This document shows, piece after piece, positions 48,702 to 62,070 of a stretch of 64,000 nt of DNA (position 1 is the first letter of the stretch; every line of letters starts with the position of its first letter). Source of the stretch: Leucaena leucocephala (taxonomy: Eukaryota > Streptophyta > Magnoliopsida > Fabales > Fabaceae); contig CM073545.1 of NCBI GenBank assembly GCA_037074615.1, forward strand, positions 16,944,001 through 17,008,000. Reading direction: 5' to 3'. The position numbers were made by a program, and so were the translations under genes. The notes below the pieces were generated by a model, which saw nothing but the letters and a program-made list of their open reading frames with translations, did no database searches and was not told the origin of the DNA.

Positions 48702-50754
48702 GTTGCCCTTAACTAATTTATAGCTATTTCACGCTTCAAAAGCAAAGCCCAAGTGCTCACAAGCTGAAGTTTCTGTTTCGATCAACTCCTTCATAACGAT
48801 TCATACGCAGTCACAAACCAATTCAATTTGTCCAAAAGAAGAAAAAATGGGACTTCTGCTCATAGGCTCATACCCAGATCATGTTATAACCATCCGTCAA
48901 AGCACTGACCATGAATCAAAGAACTAACGCTTTATCCAACTCTTTGAAAACTTCAAACTGACCAAATTCTAAGGTCACTGACTTCAATCAAACAAGCAAC
49001 TCCCCGGTAACTAGGAAGAGAAAAATCTTCAGAGAAATAAAAAGTAAATAGAGGAAAGAAAGCAATGTATGGGATTGTGGCGATTGAATGAATATACCTG
49101 GCAGTAGAGCTTGAAATGGAGCTTAAGGAAAGGGAAAGATGAGAAGCGTAATAAAAGAGAAGTTGGGGGATATGGCTTTAAGAACAGGAGAAAGTTCAAC
49201 GCGTATTTGATGAAATTAAAAGAGCAGTATAATCTCATAGACGGCTTTTGCCGGCTGGGCTCGTCGGAAGACTCAACTTTCTTTCTCTATCATCAAAATT
49301 TTCAATTTTTATACTCTCTCATGTATGACTCCTCATCCTTCCTCTTTCCGTCATTGAAACGATTGGTGTTGTTGGCTTTGCGTTCCAAGCAGGTAGTTGA
49401 GTTCTGGTTCTCATTTCTTAATTCTGTATTAAACGCGTTTTTCCAAAATATTAAATAGTTAAATAATATTATTTTATCTCTCTTCCATCTTCAATAATGC
49501 GATATATTATCAGTATATCATTAGAAACAATCGAAGGTATTTTTGGTTGTTTATCTCTCTTCGTTGGATGTGTTAAGAAATTCGTCTAATTTTTTATAAA
49601 AAAGAAAAAATAAATTCGTCTAATTATCTTTTCTTTATTCATGGCGGGATTTTTTATTCCTGGAGCGCAAGATCATGATCTTACTCTGAGATTGTATCAT
49701 AGCACATGGAATTAAAATACATATACTGAGCTAGTTGATATTTAAAAAAAATAAAAAAATAAAATTAATTAATTCAGTACGTATTTTTAGAAAGATTTAT
49801 TTAGAATAATATTTATTTTTTGTAAAATCATAATAATATGAACAAGCAGACCAGGTAGCAATTATTCAATAAAGGTGATTAGTTCAAACTTCTACTTAAT
49901 AATAATAACCATGAAGTGCCGGTCATAAATATCTGCATAGTGTGTATGACAATTGAATAGTACAGATTAAATATTATTTTTACTTTTTAATTGAAAAAAT
50001 ACAGTAGAAGGATCCAATGAGCTAAAAACAAAAGCAGGAGCTAAAAAGATACCTCTGCCAATACCCATCTGGTAAATGCTTCCTTCCTCGTGTCATCATC
50101 CAACGGTTGAAATCGTCGTTGAAACTTGGGCTCGATTTGACCAAACATTTTTATATTTTGCTTTGACCATTATTTTATATATAGAGATGAGATTGATGAG
50201 TATATATGTATTAGGAAGTTGCATTGTTATTTATAAACAATGAAAAGTGTGGGGTTAATTTGTGATGAGTAATAAATGATAAACAAGAGCTTTTGGAAAT
50301 CGGAAGAGATTAGAATAAGAAATTAAGAATATGATTGATGCATTCTTTATTTAAAAATATTTTTTTTCAATTTATTATGAAAATAGAACATGTTAGGCAG
50401 GGTCACCATGATGTTGCAAATTGCAACCACGTTAATTAAGACTTGTCAATTATTTGTATAAATAATGTTGAATTATTCAAACATGAACAACAATAAAAAT
50501 ATATTTTTGTTAGGGGTTATCCAACAACAGAAGTATCTTTCTATGAAGTTGTTATATGTTAATTAAGGATATTTTTTTATCGGTTGAAGAAAAAAATTGT
50601 GTGTTTTGTGTATTTTGTGATTAAACTTGTGAGATTATGTTATGTTGACCAGCCCCTTCTTTTTAACAACGGAAATAAAAATTAACACATATAATAAAAA
50701 ATATATTTATATATCATAAAAATATAAATTTGATTTTTTTTGTAAGTGCTCCTT

Positions 50755-50872
50755 TAGTAAATAATCTTATAAATCTCTTATAAATACTCTCTAAGTCTTG
50801 GGGTCGTACCCTAACTTCAGTGGGCCATCGGTGTTAAATTTACATAAATTTTTTTATAAAAAAATAACACAT
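50755..50872 (+). mobile_element. SINE family B, 5'-truncated copy
   Basis: It matches the 3' part of the element at 63161-63349: TTAGTAA, then TAAATACTCTCTAAG (there TAAACGCTCTCTAAG), GGGCCATCGGTGTTAAATT (there GGGACCGATGTCGAATTC), ending in TATAAAAAAATAAC. Confidence 0.6.
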
Positions 50873-52689
50873 TATAATTGTTTAGTGAATCAGGTGGGGG
50901 ATTGCATACACGTGCTAAGTGAGCATCCCACTTATAATATTTATAAACATATAGTAATAAAGTGGTTTGGAGAAAATTAAAGAGGGAAGCGTGGGGGTGG
51001 TGATTGAAATGAAATCAGCAGAGGCATTATTTATAACTACACCACATTTCCCCCACTCACTTTGAAAGCTGGATTTTTAATGCTATTTATGTACCACTAA
51101 ACAATTGATGACTATATATTACATCGTCTGGTTCTTAATATAAAAAATAATTTATTAATTTAGATAGATTGATAAGTATATAATATAAATTTATTTTGAA
51201 GGGGTTAGATTTAGTTATAATTAGCTAATTTATTATTAAAATTAGTCAACTAACTCTTATATTAAATACCTGAAAGAAGAATACAATATTATACACAATA
51301 ATTAAATCTTTTTCTTTGTGACACCATAAAGATGGCCTAATTTCTTGAACAGATAGTTTAATATTAAGTCAATGACATATAAACTTCTTAATAAGTGGAA
51401 GATTAATAATTTAACAGTTGAATATGTAAATAAGAAAGCATATGTATAGATTGGAAGGGATGTGATGTGGATTCCGACATGAGAGACCTTTCCCCTAATT
51501 TGCCATACTTTGGATACGTACGATCGTCTTGTCGTGTTGGCACTGGTAGGGGAGGGAACGTGTTACTGTTATATTGCCCTCTCCTATTGCTTGTGTGGTC
51601 TGTTGCAACTCAACCCACTCACATGCCCTCAACTGATCACTTTCAACTTTCAACCACTCCAACTTTTCTTCACTTTACCTCCCATTATATATTTCTATTT
51701 CAACTCCACATATTTATATCCAAAAGTTCAGAAGGAAATCGTGTTATTAATCTCATGTATCAAACCTGTTTACACATGAAATCCCTTATCTCTGCTAGCT
51801 TCACATTTTAGAAGCGCACCATTCTTACAGACAGCGGTCTTTCATATCTTCTTAAGCTGAAATAGTTGATAGATTTATGAGCCATGGTGTCCAAAGATTC
51901 AATCTTTCCCTCTGGGGTAGGAAAATCATGATTGGGATTATATCCCCAGAAACTATGAAACTTGGGCGAAATGGAATAGCCTTATATTTAGATAAAACAA
52001 AATTAAATATGTTATTAAGTTTACTGGTCTGTTAAGAACTTGGCTAGAAAGATGAATTGATTGAGTTCCCATTTACTCCCTTCAGCCTAATATATAAAAA
52101 ATATTTAGAAAAAAGTGTTTATCCTAAATATAAAAAATAAACATAGTTATTAACGAGTTTTTTTCTATTTTACCTCTTGTCACAAAAAACCAGTGAATTA
52201 TAAATGTAGGAGAGAAAGTGAGTAGAGAGATATAAAACATAAAAAATAATTTTATTATTTTATACACATTATTTGACAAAAATAAATTAAGAAAATTGTA
52301 TTAATTTAAGATATATCTAATGACTTAACTAATATTATTTGATTCATCTATGATTTGATTAGTAATTTTTTAAATATTAGACTGTAGGGAGTATTTTTTT
52401 AAAACAAAATATAAATGTTACAAAACTTCTTTGCCTTTTATATTGGGCTTGAGTCTTCTTCCACAAAGAAGTCTAAAAGTGGGAAATTTGGCGACTCCAT
52501 TAAAGCTGTAGAGCAGAAAAAATAGAATCACCCACCTGGAGCTCATTCTTCCCCAAGAAACGACGTGTGTTTTACTTCCTCTTTGAATTCCCATTTCAGC
52601 CCTGCAAAATCCCCAAAACTACGGCAAGTTTTCACATCATCAACACCAAACGCGTGTGAACACGTACCAATTAGAATCCAACAAATTTC

Positions 52690-52698
52690 CACGTGGCA
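52690..52698. promoter_or_regulatory. G-box/ABRE-type element upstream of the membrane-protein gene
   Basis: CCACGTGGC contains the palindromic CACGTG and the ABRE core ACGTGGC, bound by bZIP factors in plants. It lies about 220 bp before the ATG at 52914. Its use here is inference. Confidence 0.45.
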
Positions 52699-52913
52699 GA
52701 ACTACATGGAGAGTCCCGTCCCCGCGTTCCAGCGCGCGGGGTCCCTGAAGCACAACCTTACACAATCTACATTCTCATCGACTAGAGTCACAGTCACTGG
52801 TCAGAAATTCTGAAAAGAAAAGGACCAAAACGCGCAAATCAATCAAACAGTATCTTTGCAAAAGCTAAGAAATTACCGACCTGCAAGGGAAAATTCTCAG
52901 ATTGTTTCCGTCA

Positions 52914-53435
52914 ATGGCAAGGATCGAAGAGGTGGGACCAGAAACACCGGTTACGGTTACACCACCTGCTTCTTCGTCGCCGCCGCCACCGTCTTCTTAC
53001 ATGTTCCTCTTGAGTATCATGAGCAAGAGGAGAACCTGGGCTTGTATTTTCGTGCTCGTGTACGGTATCCTGCTTGTCTGTTCGTGGAATTTCCTGAAAT
53101 CGATGCTTTCTTGGTACAATTTAGAAGCCGAGTCTTCGAGTTCCGGATGGCCGGCGCTTTACGCGTCGGTGCTTCTCGGAGTGGTGTTCGGGGTGCTGTC
53201 GATGGCGGCGGCTCTGGCGGTGATGGTGCCGGCCGTGCTGGTGACGTGGATCGCGGTGGTGGTGTTGCTGGCGTTCTTCGGGAAGCCGAAGAAGGCTCTG
53301 GTGGTGGAAGGTAGGAAGATCACGAGGGAGATATTGAGTTTCGTGATGAGGGTTTTGTTGAAGGAAGGGAATGTTGTGGCGGCAGTGTGTGCCGTTTTGG
53401 GGTATTTTGCTCTGGTTAGAAGGAACGGGGATTGA
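52914..53435 (+). CDS. Small multi-pass membrane protein, plant-specific, unknown function
   Basis: A single exon of 173 residues starting at ATG 52914. The cytosolic-looking N-terminus (1-40) is Thr/Pro/Ser-rich (TPPASSSPPPPSS) and ends in KRR. Four hydrophobic segments are visible: about 41-63, 82-104, 105-123 and 151-167, with a charged loop (GKPKKALVVEGRKITREI, about 123-140) between the third and fourth. No catalytic motif is apparent. The middle of the gene (about 53120-53300) is markedly GC-rich against its AT-rich surroundings, mostly in third codon positions. I cannot name the family. The reading frame and composition argue strongly for a real gene; the long minus-strand frames over it are shadows. 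Confidence 0.75.
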   Translation: MARIEEVGPETPVTVTPPASSSPPPPSSYMFLLSIMSKRRTWACIFVLVYGILLVCSWNFLKSMLSWYNLEAESSSSGWPALYASVLLGVVFGVLSMAAALAVMVPAVLVTWIAVVVLLAFFGKPKKALVVEGRKITREILSFVMRVLLKEGNVVAAVCAVLGYFALVRRNGD

Positions 53436-56400
53436 TTGAAAGAGAGAAGACGGTGGTTGGCTGGTGAGATTTGGGGAAGGGTCATGGTGACGTTTTTGAC
53501 ATGGCGTGGTCGTTTTGCTGCAGCTATAGGGATTAGGCAAAATGTTGAGCGAAGCCAGCTAAGGTAGCCATATTTACTAGTACTCGTGTATCTTCCTTCT
53601 TGTTGCTCTTTCGTTAATGAAATCTGTGAGATCATATTTATTTTGCTGGTAGTCTTAGGTGTTAACTATGATTCTGAAATATCGATGAGTGGATTATGTT
53701 AAGTTGTTGTGAGATATAATGCAGAACTAGTGAGCCACCGACAAGGTTGTTGGAAAATGAATTGAATTGGCGAATAGTTTGCTTAGGTTGTACACATGGA
53801 TTTGGAAGTAGCTGTTGGGTGGATGTGTAAAATGGAATGGGGACAGTTTAATTGGTTGGGGATAATGAGGATGCAGGGAGGGTCAAAAAGACAATGACAA
53901 GGAAAACAAATATGGGTTAAGTTGTAGCAGACAACAACCACCCAGCTGAGACCAAATTCCTATTATTCCTAAGCAGATCCTGCTTGCTTACTCCGCACTT
54001 GTGTGTCTTACCTTAATTTTAAAAAGTCCATAATATATGCAGTGATTATTTGATGTAAACATCATCCATCTTAAGCGTATGTTTGGAACTAATTTGAAAT
54101 GGTTCCGAGGCTAGGTTCCAAGTGCAATTCAAGCGATGAGGTGAAAGGGAAGATAGACATATAAAATTATTAATTCAAGAGAATAAAGCGCATGCGCCAC
54201 AAATGATTCCACGACTTTATCATTAAGCATTATGGCGTTAAGATTATGTATTTAAGAAAGGAATCATTGTCTTTTTTGGGGCAGTCATAGCGTTTGTGTC
54301 CAAAGCTAGTTTTGGATAAAATAATTCAAACACTCTTTATTTTTTATAATTTTTATAAAAATTAATAAACTATCTAAATATTAATTTTATTTACAATTAA
54401 TTTTTTTATAAAAATTAATAAATTATTCAAACACTAATTTTTTTCTATATTATTTTTCATAAAAACCAATAAACTATTAAAATACTAATTTTTATCCACA
54501 ATATTTTTTTTACTAAAACCATAATTTTTGTATAAGTTAGGGGTTAGGGGAACAAATTCTAACGAAGTGCTTATATTGGCTTTTAAAAGATAGATTTTTG
54601 GGGGAATAATAAATTTTGAGTATAATATATGTTGTGAAAAATCTATTTTTTATTGGTGTATTTGGATTAGTTTTTAAAGAGTATATTTTACAAAAAATTT
54701 GATTGATAGAAATGGTTCCCTTAACTTTTTCAAAAGCATGGTTGCAGGTGAAAAATTGTTTGTGGATAAAAATTAGTGTTTTGAAATTGGTTTTTATAAA
54801 AATTGATTATAGAAAAAAATTAGTATTTGAATAGTTATTAGTTTTCATAAAAAAATTGATTCTAAAAAAAATAGTGTTTATATAGTTTTAGTAAAAAAAT
54901 TGTTCGTAGAAAATATGGGGTGTTTAGATTATCTGATATGAAATCATGGTTTGGATTAATTTTTTTTTATAAAAATCTATTTAATTCAAAATCTATTATA
55001 TCCATAATCTATTATCCAGACGGTATTATATTTAAAATATATTCTACCTATAATCTAATACAAACAATGGTAAAGTGATTATTTCTAACCCCATAATTAC
55101 ATGTATCATCCTCGCATGCAACTTAAGTTAAATCATGATGTATACATTTCTAACAGCAGTTTTATATATTTATATAACAGCAGTTATATCTTGTTATGTT
55201 TACGTTAATACAAGTCAATTGTCTGTCTACGTTTCAATTTTTCTGTCTTTTTGACAAAAGGCCATTTTTCTTTGGCAATATTATTACAAAATTCTATCAT
55301 GCTTTTGAAAAAGGTTAAGACTTAATTATAGCCTATATGTATATATTCACTCTATCCCATGCATGCATGCATGATGTGTCTGCCCTTCGCCCATAAACAT
55401 TTAACATTTTTCTTGCTTGAATTATATATTACATCGAGAGAAAAATATAATCAAATGTAACAAGAAAAATGGTTAATAAAATCCTGAACCACCAGCAGTT
55501 CGTCTCTGAAATTAATAAAAAATACGATAGCTACCCTTTCAAAGATGTCATGATCAGATAACAATTGCCAACTCTACAGATCGAAGCAGAAAATAATTTG
55601 TATGAAGGATATATTCAAAAACTAAAACAGAACCCTTTAATCATTGCTAAAAAAGAGATCATCATTACCAAAAGAATGTGTCAGGGAAACTATATATTGT
55701 TATTCGGACTCCAAGGGTAAGTAACTATGGCTAATATATATTACATATGATCTTCTCTCTGACGGATTACTTCTAATAGAAACGTCGGTTCGAATATGGT
55801 TATGGGAATTTAATGCTTGAATTACGTAAACATCTTAAATTATGAAGGAAAGAACAAAAAGGTGGCAAGCATTTTTCATGGAACTGACCTTTGATCCAAT
55901 GCTTACTTAGTAACAAAAAAGTAAGGCACCTGGGTCCTGATGTGATACATTATTATCTATATATTTAGAAAAAGTTTCAAATAATTGATATGATATATCG
56001 CTCATGCAAACAACCTAGCTTTATTTGGATATTACTGCCGTTGATATTTTAAAACAACTAAAAAATTCATCCAAGAAAGCCATTTTTTAGCTACTTGATT
56101 GTTGAACTTTTTGACCATTTCTAATGGATACCAAGTAAAATGATTCCTTAAATTGGGGTTAGTTAAATGCTATTTTATTTTTTCCCTTTTATAAGGATAT
56201 GTCATCAGTGGCTGAATTGATAATTTCGGAAAATTATTTCAATCTAAGTGTTAATTTGAACAGTTCAAGTTAATATTAGTTACTATTGCTTTTTTTATTT
56301 TCTTCTTCTTTTGTCGTATTTTGGTGCTCTAATTGCGCAGTAGCTCATGGCGATACAGTGATAAGAACACATGTAGACAGTCCAAACGTTGATGAAGTGG

Positions 56401-57224
56401 GCTCCACGTGAGCCAAGCTTAGAAACATGATCACGTCTGCAAATCTAAAAGCTTGCTCTCAAATATATTAAATCAGCGGAATATTTGCTTTAGAAAAAAC
56501 TCACTCTAAAACAGAATCTCGACGGAGTGAGATTTTCATTTTTCTTTTTCTCTTTGTTAATTTACTGAAATATAATTCAATGCCTTAATTTGGTAACAAT
56601 ATTCAACGAGGCTTAAGGGCCTTAAGGTCTAGAAACTGACAAGCCTCTCTCTCTGCTATTGAGATTAGAGAATATTAACAAAAACAGAAGGAAGGAAGAG
56701 AAGCTGGGATATATAGCTTGTAATCCCAGATCTGATAATCCAAACAGGGTGACATAAACGTTTCACCACGCTCATTTTCTGTTTTCTTTTCCTTTCTCAA
56801 GCCTCATCATATTTTCTCTTATCACAGTTTTGGAATAAGAACGCATGTGATTATTCTCTCAACCTCCCTTACTTGAGGAAGCCTCATCATAAATGTATTG
56901 AGGAAGCCTTCCCCAGTTCCCCCTATAAATGCGTTTTTATTTAGAGAAACCAGTGAAATTTGTAGCTCAAAGTTAACGCCTTTCAACTCCATCAATGATC
57001 TTGTCAGAGAGATCTAAGTACCCAAATCAGGTAGTTTTCATAAACATTCTCTTTCACATCTGGTCCCTATGAGGTTCGTTCATTAATTAACCATCATCTT
57101 CATCTTCTTCTGGTGTGACTGATTTTGGAGATTTTTTTCCTTAATGTAGAGCAAAAAGGGTATCTGGGAATCTCTCCAATCTCCTAAATCTCGCTGTTCT
57201 TCGCCGTCGTTTATATACAGAAGG
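53436..57224. other. Intergenic region between membrane-protein and mannanase genes
   Basis: A foldback-type element spans about 54290-54935. From 54940 to 56340 the DNA is AT-rich without recognisable genes. The mannanase promoter and leader occupy about 56400-57224; a GT-AG pair at 57031-57149 (CAG|GTAGTT ... ATGTAG|AGC) is a plausible 5' UTR intron. Confidence 0.55.
54290..54935. repeat. Foldback-type element with internally repeated arms
   Basis: The left arm (about 54300-54530) has three imperfect units carrying AAAAATTAATAAACTAT and AAACACTAATTTTT. The right arm (about 54740-54925) has the reverse complements (AAAAATTAGTGTTT, AATAGTTATTAG, TTTATAAAAATTGATT). The centre, 54540-54720, is unrelated. 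No terminal duplication was resolved. Confidence 0.5.
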
Positions 57225-60200
57225 ATGGCGGCCGGAAATGGTCTGTTTTACCCTATTCTTGGTTTTGTTTCCTGTGTGGTTTTCATATACATGTCTTTTG
57301 GAGACTTGAGGCCGAGATTAAGGGAAGAACGGTCATTGTCATTTGTGAAGAGAAATGGGACTCAGTTAATGTTAGATGGCAGACCTTTCTACATCAATGG
57401 TTGGAACTCTTACTGGTTTATGGTTCATTCTGTGGACGAATCTTCCAGACCCAGAGTTCGTGCGATGCTTCAATCTGGTGCCAAGATGGGTCTCACTGTT
57501 TGTAGAACTTGGGCTTTTAATGATGGCGACTACAATGCCCTTCAGATTTCCCCTGGTCGCTTCGATGAGCGAGTTTTTCAGGTATTGTAAATTCAATGTT
57601 CTTGCTTGTTGGTTTCTCTTCGGTCTTATTGTTGTTGGTTTTATGTAGTACATAGCTGAAATTGAGTTACTTGGGTAATTTATAATGGTAATAACGCTTG
57701 TTTCGTATTATTGTCGTGATTCATCATGGCAGGGTCTGGATTTCCCAAAATATGTTCAAAGAACTATCTAAGGTCAACGGAATTTGTAAAATATGCCATC
57801 AATCTTGAACCACAGAGCTAATTATTGTGTTTGTTAGCGAGATATACATGTCCCCTAGAGTGATTATATGTAATATGTGATATAATACAGACAAAAGGTA
57901 GCATGTAGTCTCTCTATGCATCTTGTGGTCAGATTTTTCGTAGTATTTTCTTAGCGGCCTAGTGCGGCCCAATGCATGAGGCTCCCATTAGGTAGGGTCT
58001 GTGGAGAGAGATGGATGTATGCAGCAGCCTTACCCGGACAAGCAGAGAGTTTGTTTTCAGAATTTGAAACCATGCATGGTTAGATTTTTCATAGAATGGT
58101 GTTAAAAAATCCTTTTGGTTTTGTTTTTGGCCTCTGAATTTGCGTCCATTAGCTTGATGATTCAATATGAAATATGCTGGACTTGTTTCACTTCTTTTCC
58201 ATCTTTTTTCCCATGAAGAAAGTTCTCCTTGTTCCATCTGTCACCTACAAAATTGTTCTAAGAAATGTGTCTGATAAAATTCAAGGAGGTGAAATGACAA
58301 TCAAAAGTTTTGGGAAAGCAAACAAATATGTGCTTTCATTTCCAAACTTCAAAGATACGTCATTAAATTTTGTTTTATATAGTCTGTGTCCTATGTCCCA
58401 TTTAGTGCTAAATTTGTCCTTTTTGTCTTTTCTGATAAAATTAAAATAAAAGAAGTTTCAAACATGTTGAGAATTGGTTGGGTGGCAGGCCTTGGATTAT
58501 GTCATAGCTGAAGCAAGGCAAACTGGAATTCGGCTTCTCCTCGCCTTGGTCAATAACTTGCATGCCTATGGTGGGAAGACTCAGTATGTCAAATGGGCAT
58601 GGGAAGAAGGGATAGGGTTAAGCTCATCCAATGATTCTTTCTTTTATGATCCTTCAATCCGCAGTTATTTCAAGAATTATGTCAAGGTATTGTAATGTTA
58701 TCTTTCTCATGTCAAGTTATTCTATGTGTCTTTTGTAGCTGCTTTTACTTAAAAGGGCAATATGTAGTATACCTACGTGGATGTTCTTGTCGTTCTGCCC
58801 AGATAAGTTCTTGTGCTGTTATTATGTCTTCTATGATGGCCTAAGCATTTATAGAAGATGGACATCATCGTAACACTTTCTGGAGGCAAAGGATAAGATT
58901 ATTTCCTTTATGTTAATTTCTCTGAATGAAATAACTGATTCTAGAGTTAAACTTTTCTTTAAGATGCATAACTTCATCTAAAATATAATTGGTCACAAGA
59001 CATGTGATCATACTCACGATACAAATCACCTTCCAATTTTAAGAATCTTTAGGTAAAGAACAAATGGTGAAAATTATTATCAAATGGCCGTATGGTGATT
59101 ATAAGATGTGCATGCGTTATTGCTTTTGTATTTTTCCTTAATATGTACTGTTGCCTGTCATCATGTCTGTTGATAAATGTAATTTCCCACAGCTCCCATT
59201 CTGTTCATGATGATTGCATGACTGTTTTTCTCTTTGCTTTTCATTCTGCTTCACATATTACTTTTGATGAATATTTGTATCCTTGAGACTGTTCTTAGTT
59301 AAACCATTAGCTTCCTCTGAATTCTTTTGCAGACTGTTCTGACAAGGAAGAATACTATCACTGGAGTTGAATATAGAAATGACCCCACCATATTAGGCTG
59401 GGAATTAATTAATGAACCTCGTTGCATGACTGATCCTTCAGGCGACACTCTCCAAGTAAGCTCTCTTCAAGCATCGCGACCCATTTGAAAATTTAAAAAG
59501 TATGCTGTCAATGTTTTTGATTTGTTCGAGGTGTATGCTGCATGTTGCTTGTTCCCGCTTGAGGGGATTTGAAAAAAACTAAAGAAAGAAATCAAATCTG
59601 TGCTTTTTTTCTTTCCTCAACTATGTTTTGGGATGAATTATTAGCCGATTCCCTGATGCTCATTTTGATACTTAGTTTTGTTTTGTTATTCTTTGTGAGG
59701 AGACATAAAATATAAATGGATCGGATGCTTTGAACCCTTTAAAAGTAATTATGGTATAATCAGATGCTTGCTCTTCTGGTTCCTTGTAAGCTTGTAAAAG
59801 GAAACAAAGAAAACAAATTAGGTGTTCTCAAGTCTCAGCCCTTGTAAATCTGAGAAGGGAAAGAAAATGATAGTGGCTTTACTGCTTCTAACATAGATAT
59901 TTGAGTATCCATTACTTGGCATAAATTGCAGGACTGGCTTGAAGAAATGTCTGCTTTTGTCAAATTGATAGACAAGAACCATTTGGTGACTATTGGCCTT
60001 GAAGGATTTTATGGTCCTAATGACCCTAAAGGCCCTTCTGTCAACCCAGAGGAGTGGGCTGCCAGACTCGGATCTGATTTTATTCGCAATTCTGGGATTG
60101 CGAATATCGATTTCACCGCTGTTCATATCTATCCTGACCATTGGTAAACATTGCATGATTGCCATATCTATACTTTTGGATCTGTTTTTTTTTAGTCATA

Positions 60201-61124
60201 GGAAAATGGAAAAAAGTATCATAGAATGAGGCAATTTTGGATAGGCAATGCATCGAGTTAAGTCCTAACTTACCATTGAGTGCAGTCCACAGATTACTTG
60301 GTAGGCATTGCCTTTCTTAAAAGGAAAATATCAGGGCCCCATTTGATATGTAAGACGGGGCGAAGAATGAAAATAACAAAAGAAAAATATACATGAAAAG
60401 TATCTCTTCTATCTCTGAATAAAATATGTTGTTAAGGGACAGTGGTAAACTAAATTATTGCATATCACTATTTTTGAGCAAGAGAAAGAGAATAATTTTT
60501 CCGTTGTTGAAAGCAAACTGGACAGAAGAGAACTCCACCTTCAGAAGGAAGGGCAGCCATTGATAGAGTCTGCTTTAAATTTCTCTCTTGCTCTGAAATT
60601 TTCAGCTGAATTTGCTGTTTAAGTCCTCTGTTGAAACTTGCCTTCATATTAAACAAAATACAACCAAAAGCTACATATGATATTCTGAGATAGCTTATAT
60701 ATGTGTGTATACTTGGTATAGGTTAAAAACGCATGACTTTGAAGTGAACCTGAATTTTGTCACCAAGTGGATGCATTCGCACATTGAAGATGGCGACAAA
60801 GAATTGAAGAAGCCTGTTCTGTTCTCTGAATATGGGTGGTCAGACCTGATCAAGAACTTTTCGGTATCTGACCGTGAAAGGATGTACAGAACAATTTTGG
60901 ATATAATCTACAAATCTGCTAAAAAAAACCGGTCGGGCTCTGGTGCCTTGGTGTGGCAATTCTTAGTAGAAGGAATGAACGAGTTTGAGGATGATTTCTG
61001 GATGATCCCATATAAAGGATCATCAACTTATTCTCTATTCCTTGAACAATCATGCAGATTGGGCAAAGTCACAGGATGGACTCAACATGACACAAGTTTC
61101 AAAGAGGCATGTAAGAAAATTTGA
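57225..61124 (+). CDS. MAN2: Mannan endo-1,4-beta-mannosidase (GH5_7), MAN2-like
   Basis: Five exons: 57225-57581, 58489-58686, 59333-59455, 59932-60143, 60722-61124; 430 residues against 433 recalled for Arabidopsis MAN2. An N-terminal hydrophobic segment (about 7-25, LFYPILGFVSCVVFIYMSFG) acts as signal peptide or anchor. The catalytic domain shows FYINGWNSYW, GLTVCRTWAFNDG, LVNNLHAYGGKTQYV, the acid/base Glu in ELINEPR (E213) and the nucleophile Glu in LFSEYG (E333). Both catalytic residues are present, so it should hydrolyse beta-1,4-linked mannans in the cell wall, as in germination, fruit softening and xylem formation. The three internal junctions before exon 5 are phase 0 and the last is phase 2, splitting Trp297. 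The best match is to MAN2 (At2g20680), with MAN5 (At4g28320) as its homeolog, consistent with the synteny. Confidence 0.95.
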
Positions 61125-61986
61125 TGGAATTTAAAGCTTTTTTGGGTTAGTGAATCAAAATGGGGATGGAATATAGGTTCTTGTTGTGGTTCGGTTATCT
61201 GTTAGTGGTCTAAATGGCTAGTTTTGTACTATATCATGGATTTTCTTACATCATCAATGCCACAATCAAGTGACTGCAAGAGTATATAGTGTTGCAGCAC
61301 AGCTTAGAGTATCTTATGTAGCTGTTATTTCAAAGAACATCCTCAAGATCTAATTTTGCGAGGATTTATGTAGGTGAACTGAACTGATTGCTTTTTGAAG
61401 TCATATAAGTAAATCATTGATCTGATTTACCCTACTGCTGTTACTTGAAGAATTATCAACTATTGCCAGCATTTTGTATCACTTGCAGCCCTTCTTCATT
61501 TGGAAATTTGTTATGCAAGGCCAAGATGATGTAACATTTGAGAGTAGATTTTCCTCGAAATAAGGATTATTTGATAAAAAGCTTGTTTTTTTTTTCAAGA
61601 ATTAGACGTTTCTTCAACTACCTGAAAACAGGCAACACAACCATAGATACACCCAACTTCCATAAAGATAAATTTTGACTTATTGAAGACCATGACGAAG
61701 GATTAATGAATAAGAAATTCAAAAATAGGCAGACGAAATTTCAGACGATTAACGAACGAGATCGGATAATTTTGCATGAACATAAAAATATATATATATA
61801 CAGACAAACACAAAAGCGAGTCTCTCATCCCAGATTATCATACATACACCGAGGGAGCCCATAATTTCTATCAAACTAAAGCAAGGGAAAAAACAAGAAA
61901 AACTACGGAGAGGAGCCCTAATCAATTCTACGAAGCTGGATACTGATAGAAGACGAAATTGAGTAGCACTATTATCAAATTAAAGG
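61125..61986. other. Convergent intergenic spacer
   Basis: The 3' UTR of the mannanase and the 3' side of the minus-strand unknown gene. A TA-rich microsatellite lies near 61788-61801. No gene or repeat is recognised. Confidence 0.5.
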
Positions 61987-62070
61987 CTAGTTGGAGTCAC
62001 GCTTTGACAATCTTGTGGAAGTTCTAACGCCGTTATTGCCAGAAACAGTGTTCTTCTTACCTTGAATCTT

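Larger units (their letters stand above)
48702..52913. other. Divergent intergenic region, kinase (minus) and membrane protein (plus)
   Basis: Near the kinase lies its probable 5' UTR (to about 49100). The open frame at 49111-49458 falls over this promoter and is not a recognisable gene. A 5'-truncated family-B SINE fragment lies at about 50755-50872 and a tRNA-like B-box remnant near 49880. At 52690-52698 the sequence CACGTGGC (G-box/ABRE) lies about 220 bp before the ATG of the membrane protein. The rest is AT-rich. Confidence 0.55.

Noticed and set aside
51467..51811. 114-codon plus-strand frame and promoter-like DNA near 51600
   Set aside because: No recognisable protein, no continuation by splicing, and composition like the surrounding intergenic DNA.
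53121..53635. Long minus-strand frames over the membrane-protein gene (up to 158 codons)
   Set aside because: Shadow frames caused by the GC-rich third positions of the real plus-strand gene.
59818..60165. 115-codon minus-strand frame
   Set aside because: Antisense to mannanase exon 4, whose plus-strand reading is clearly GH5.
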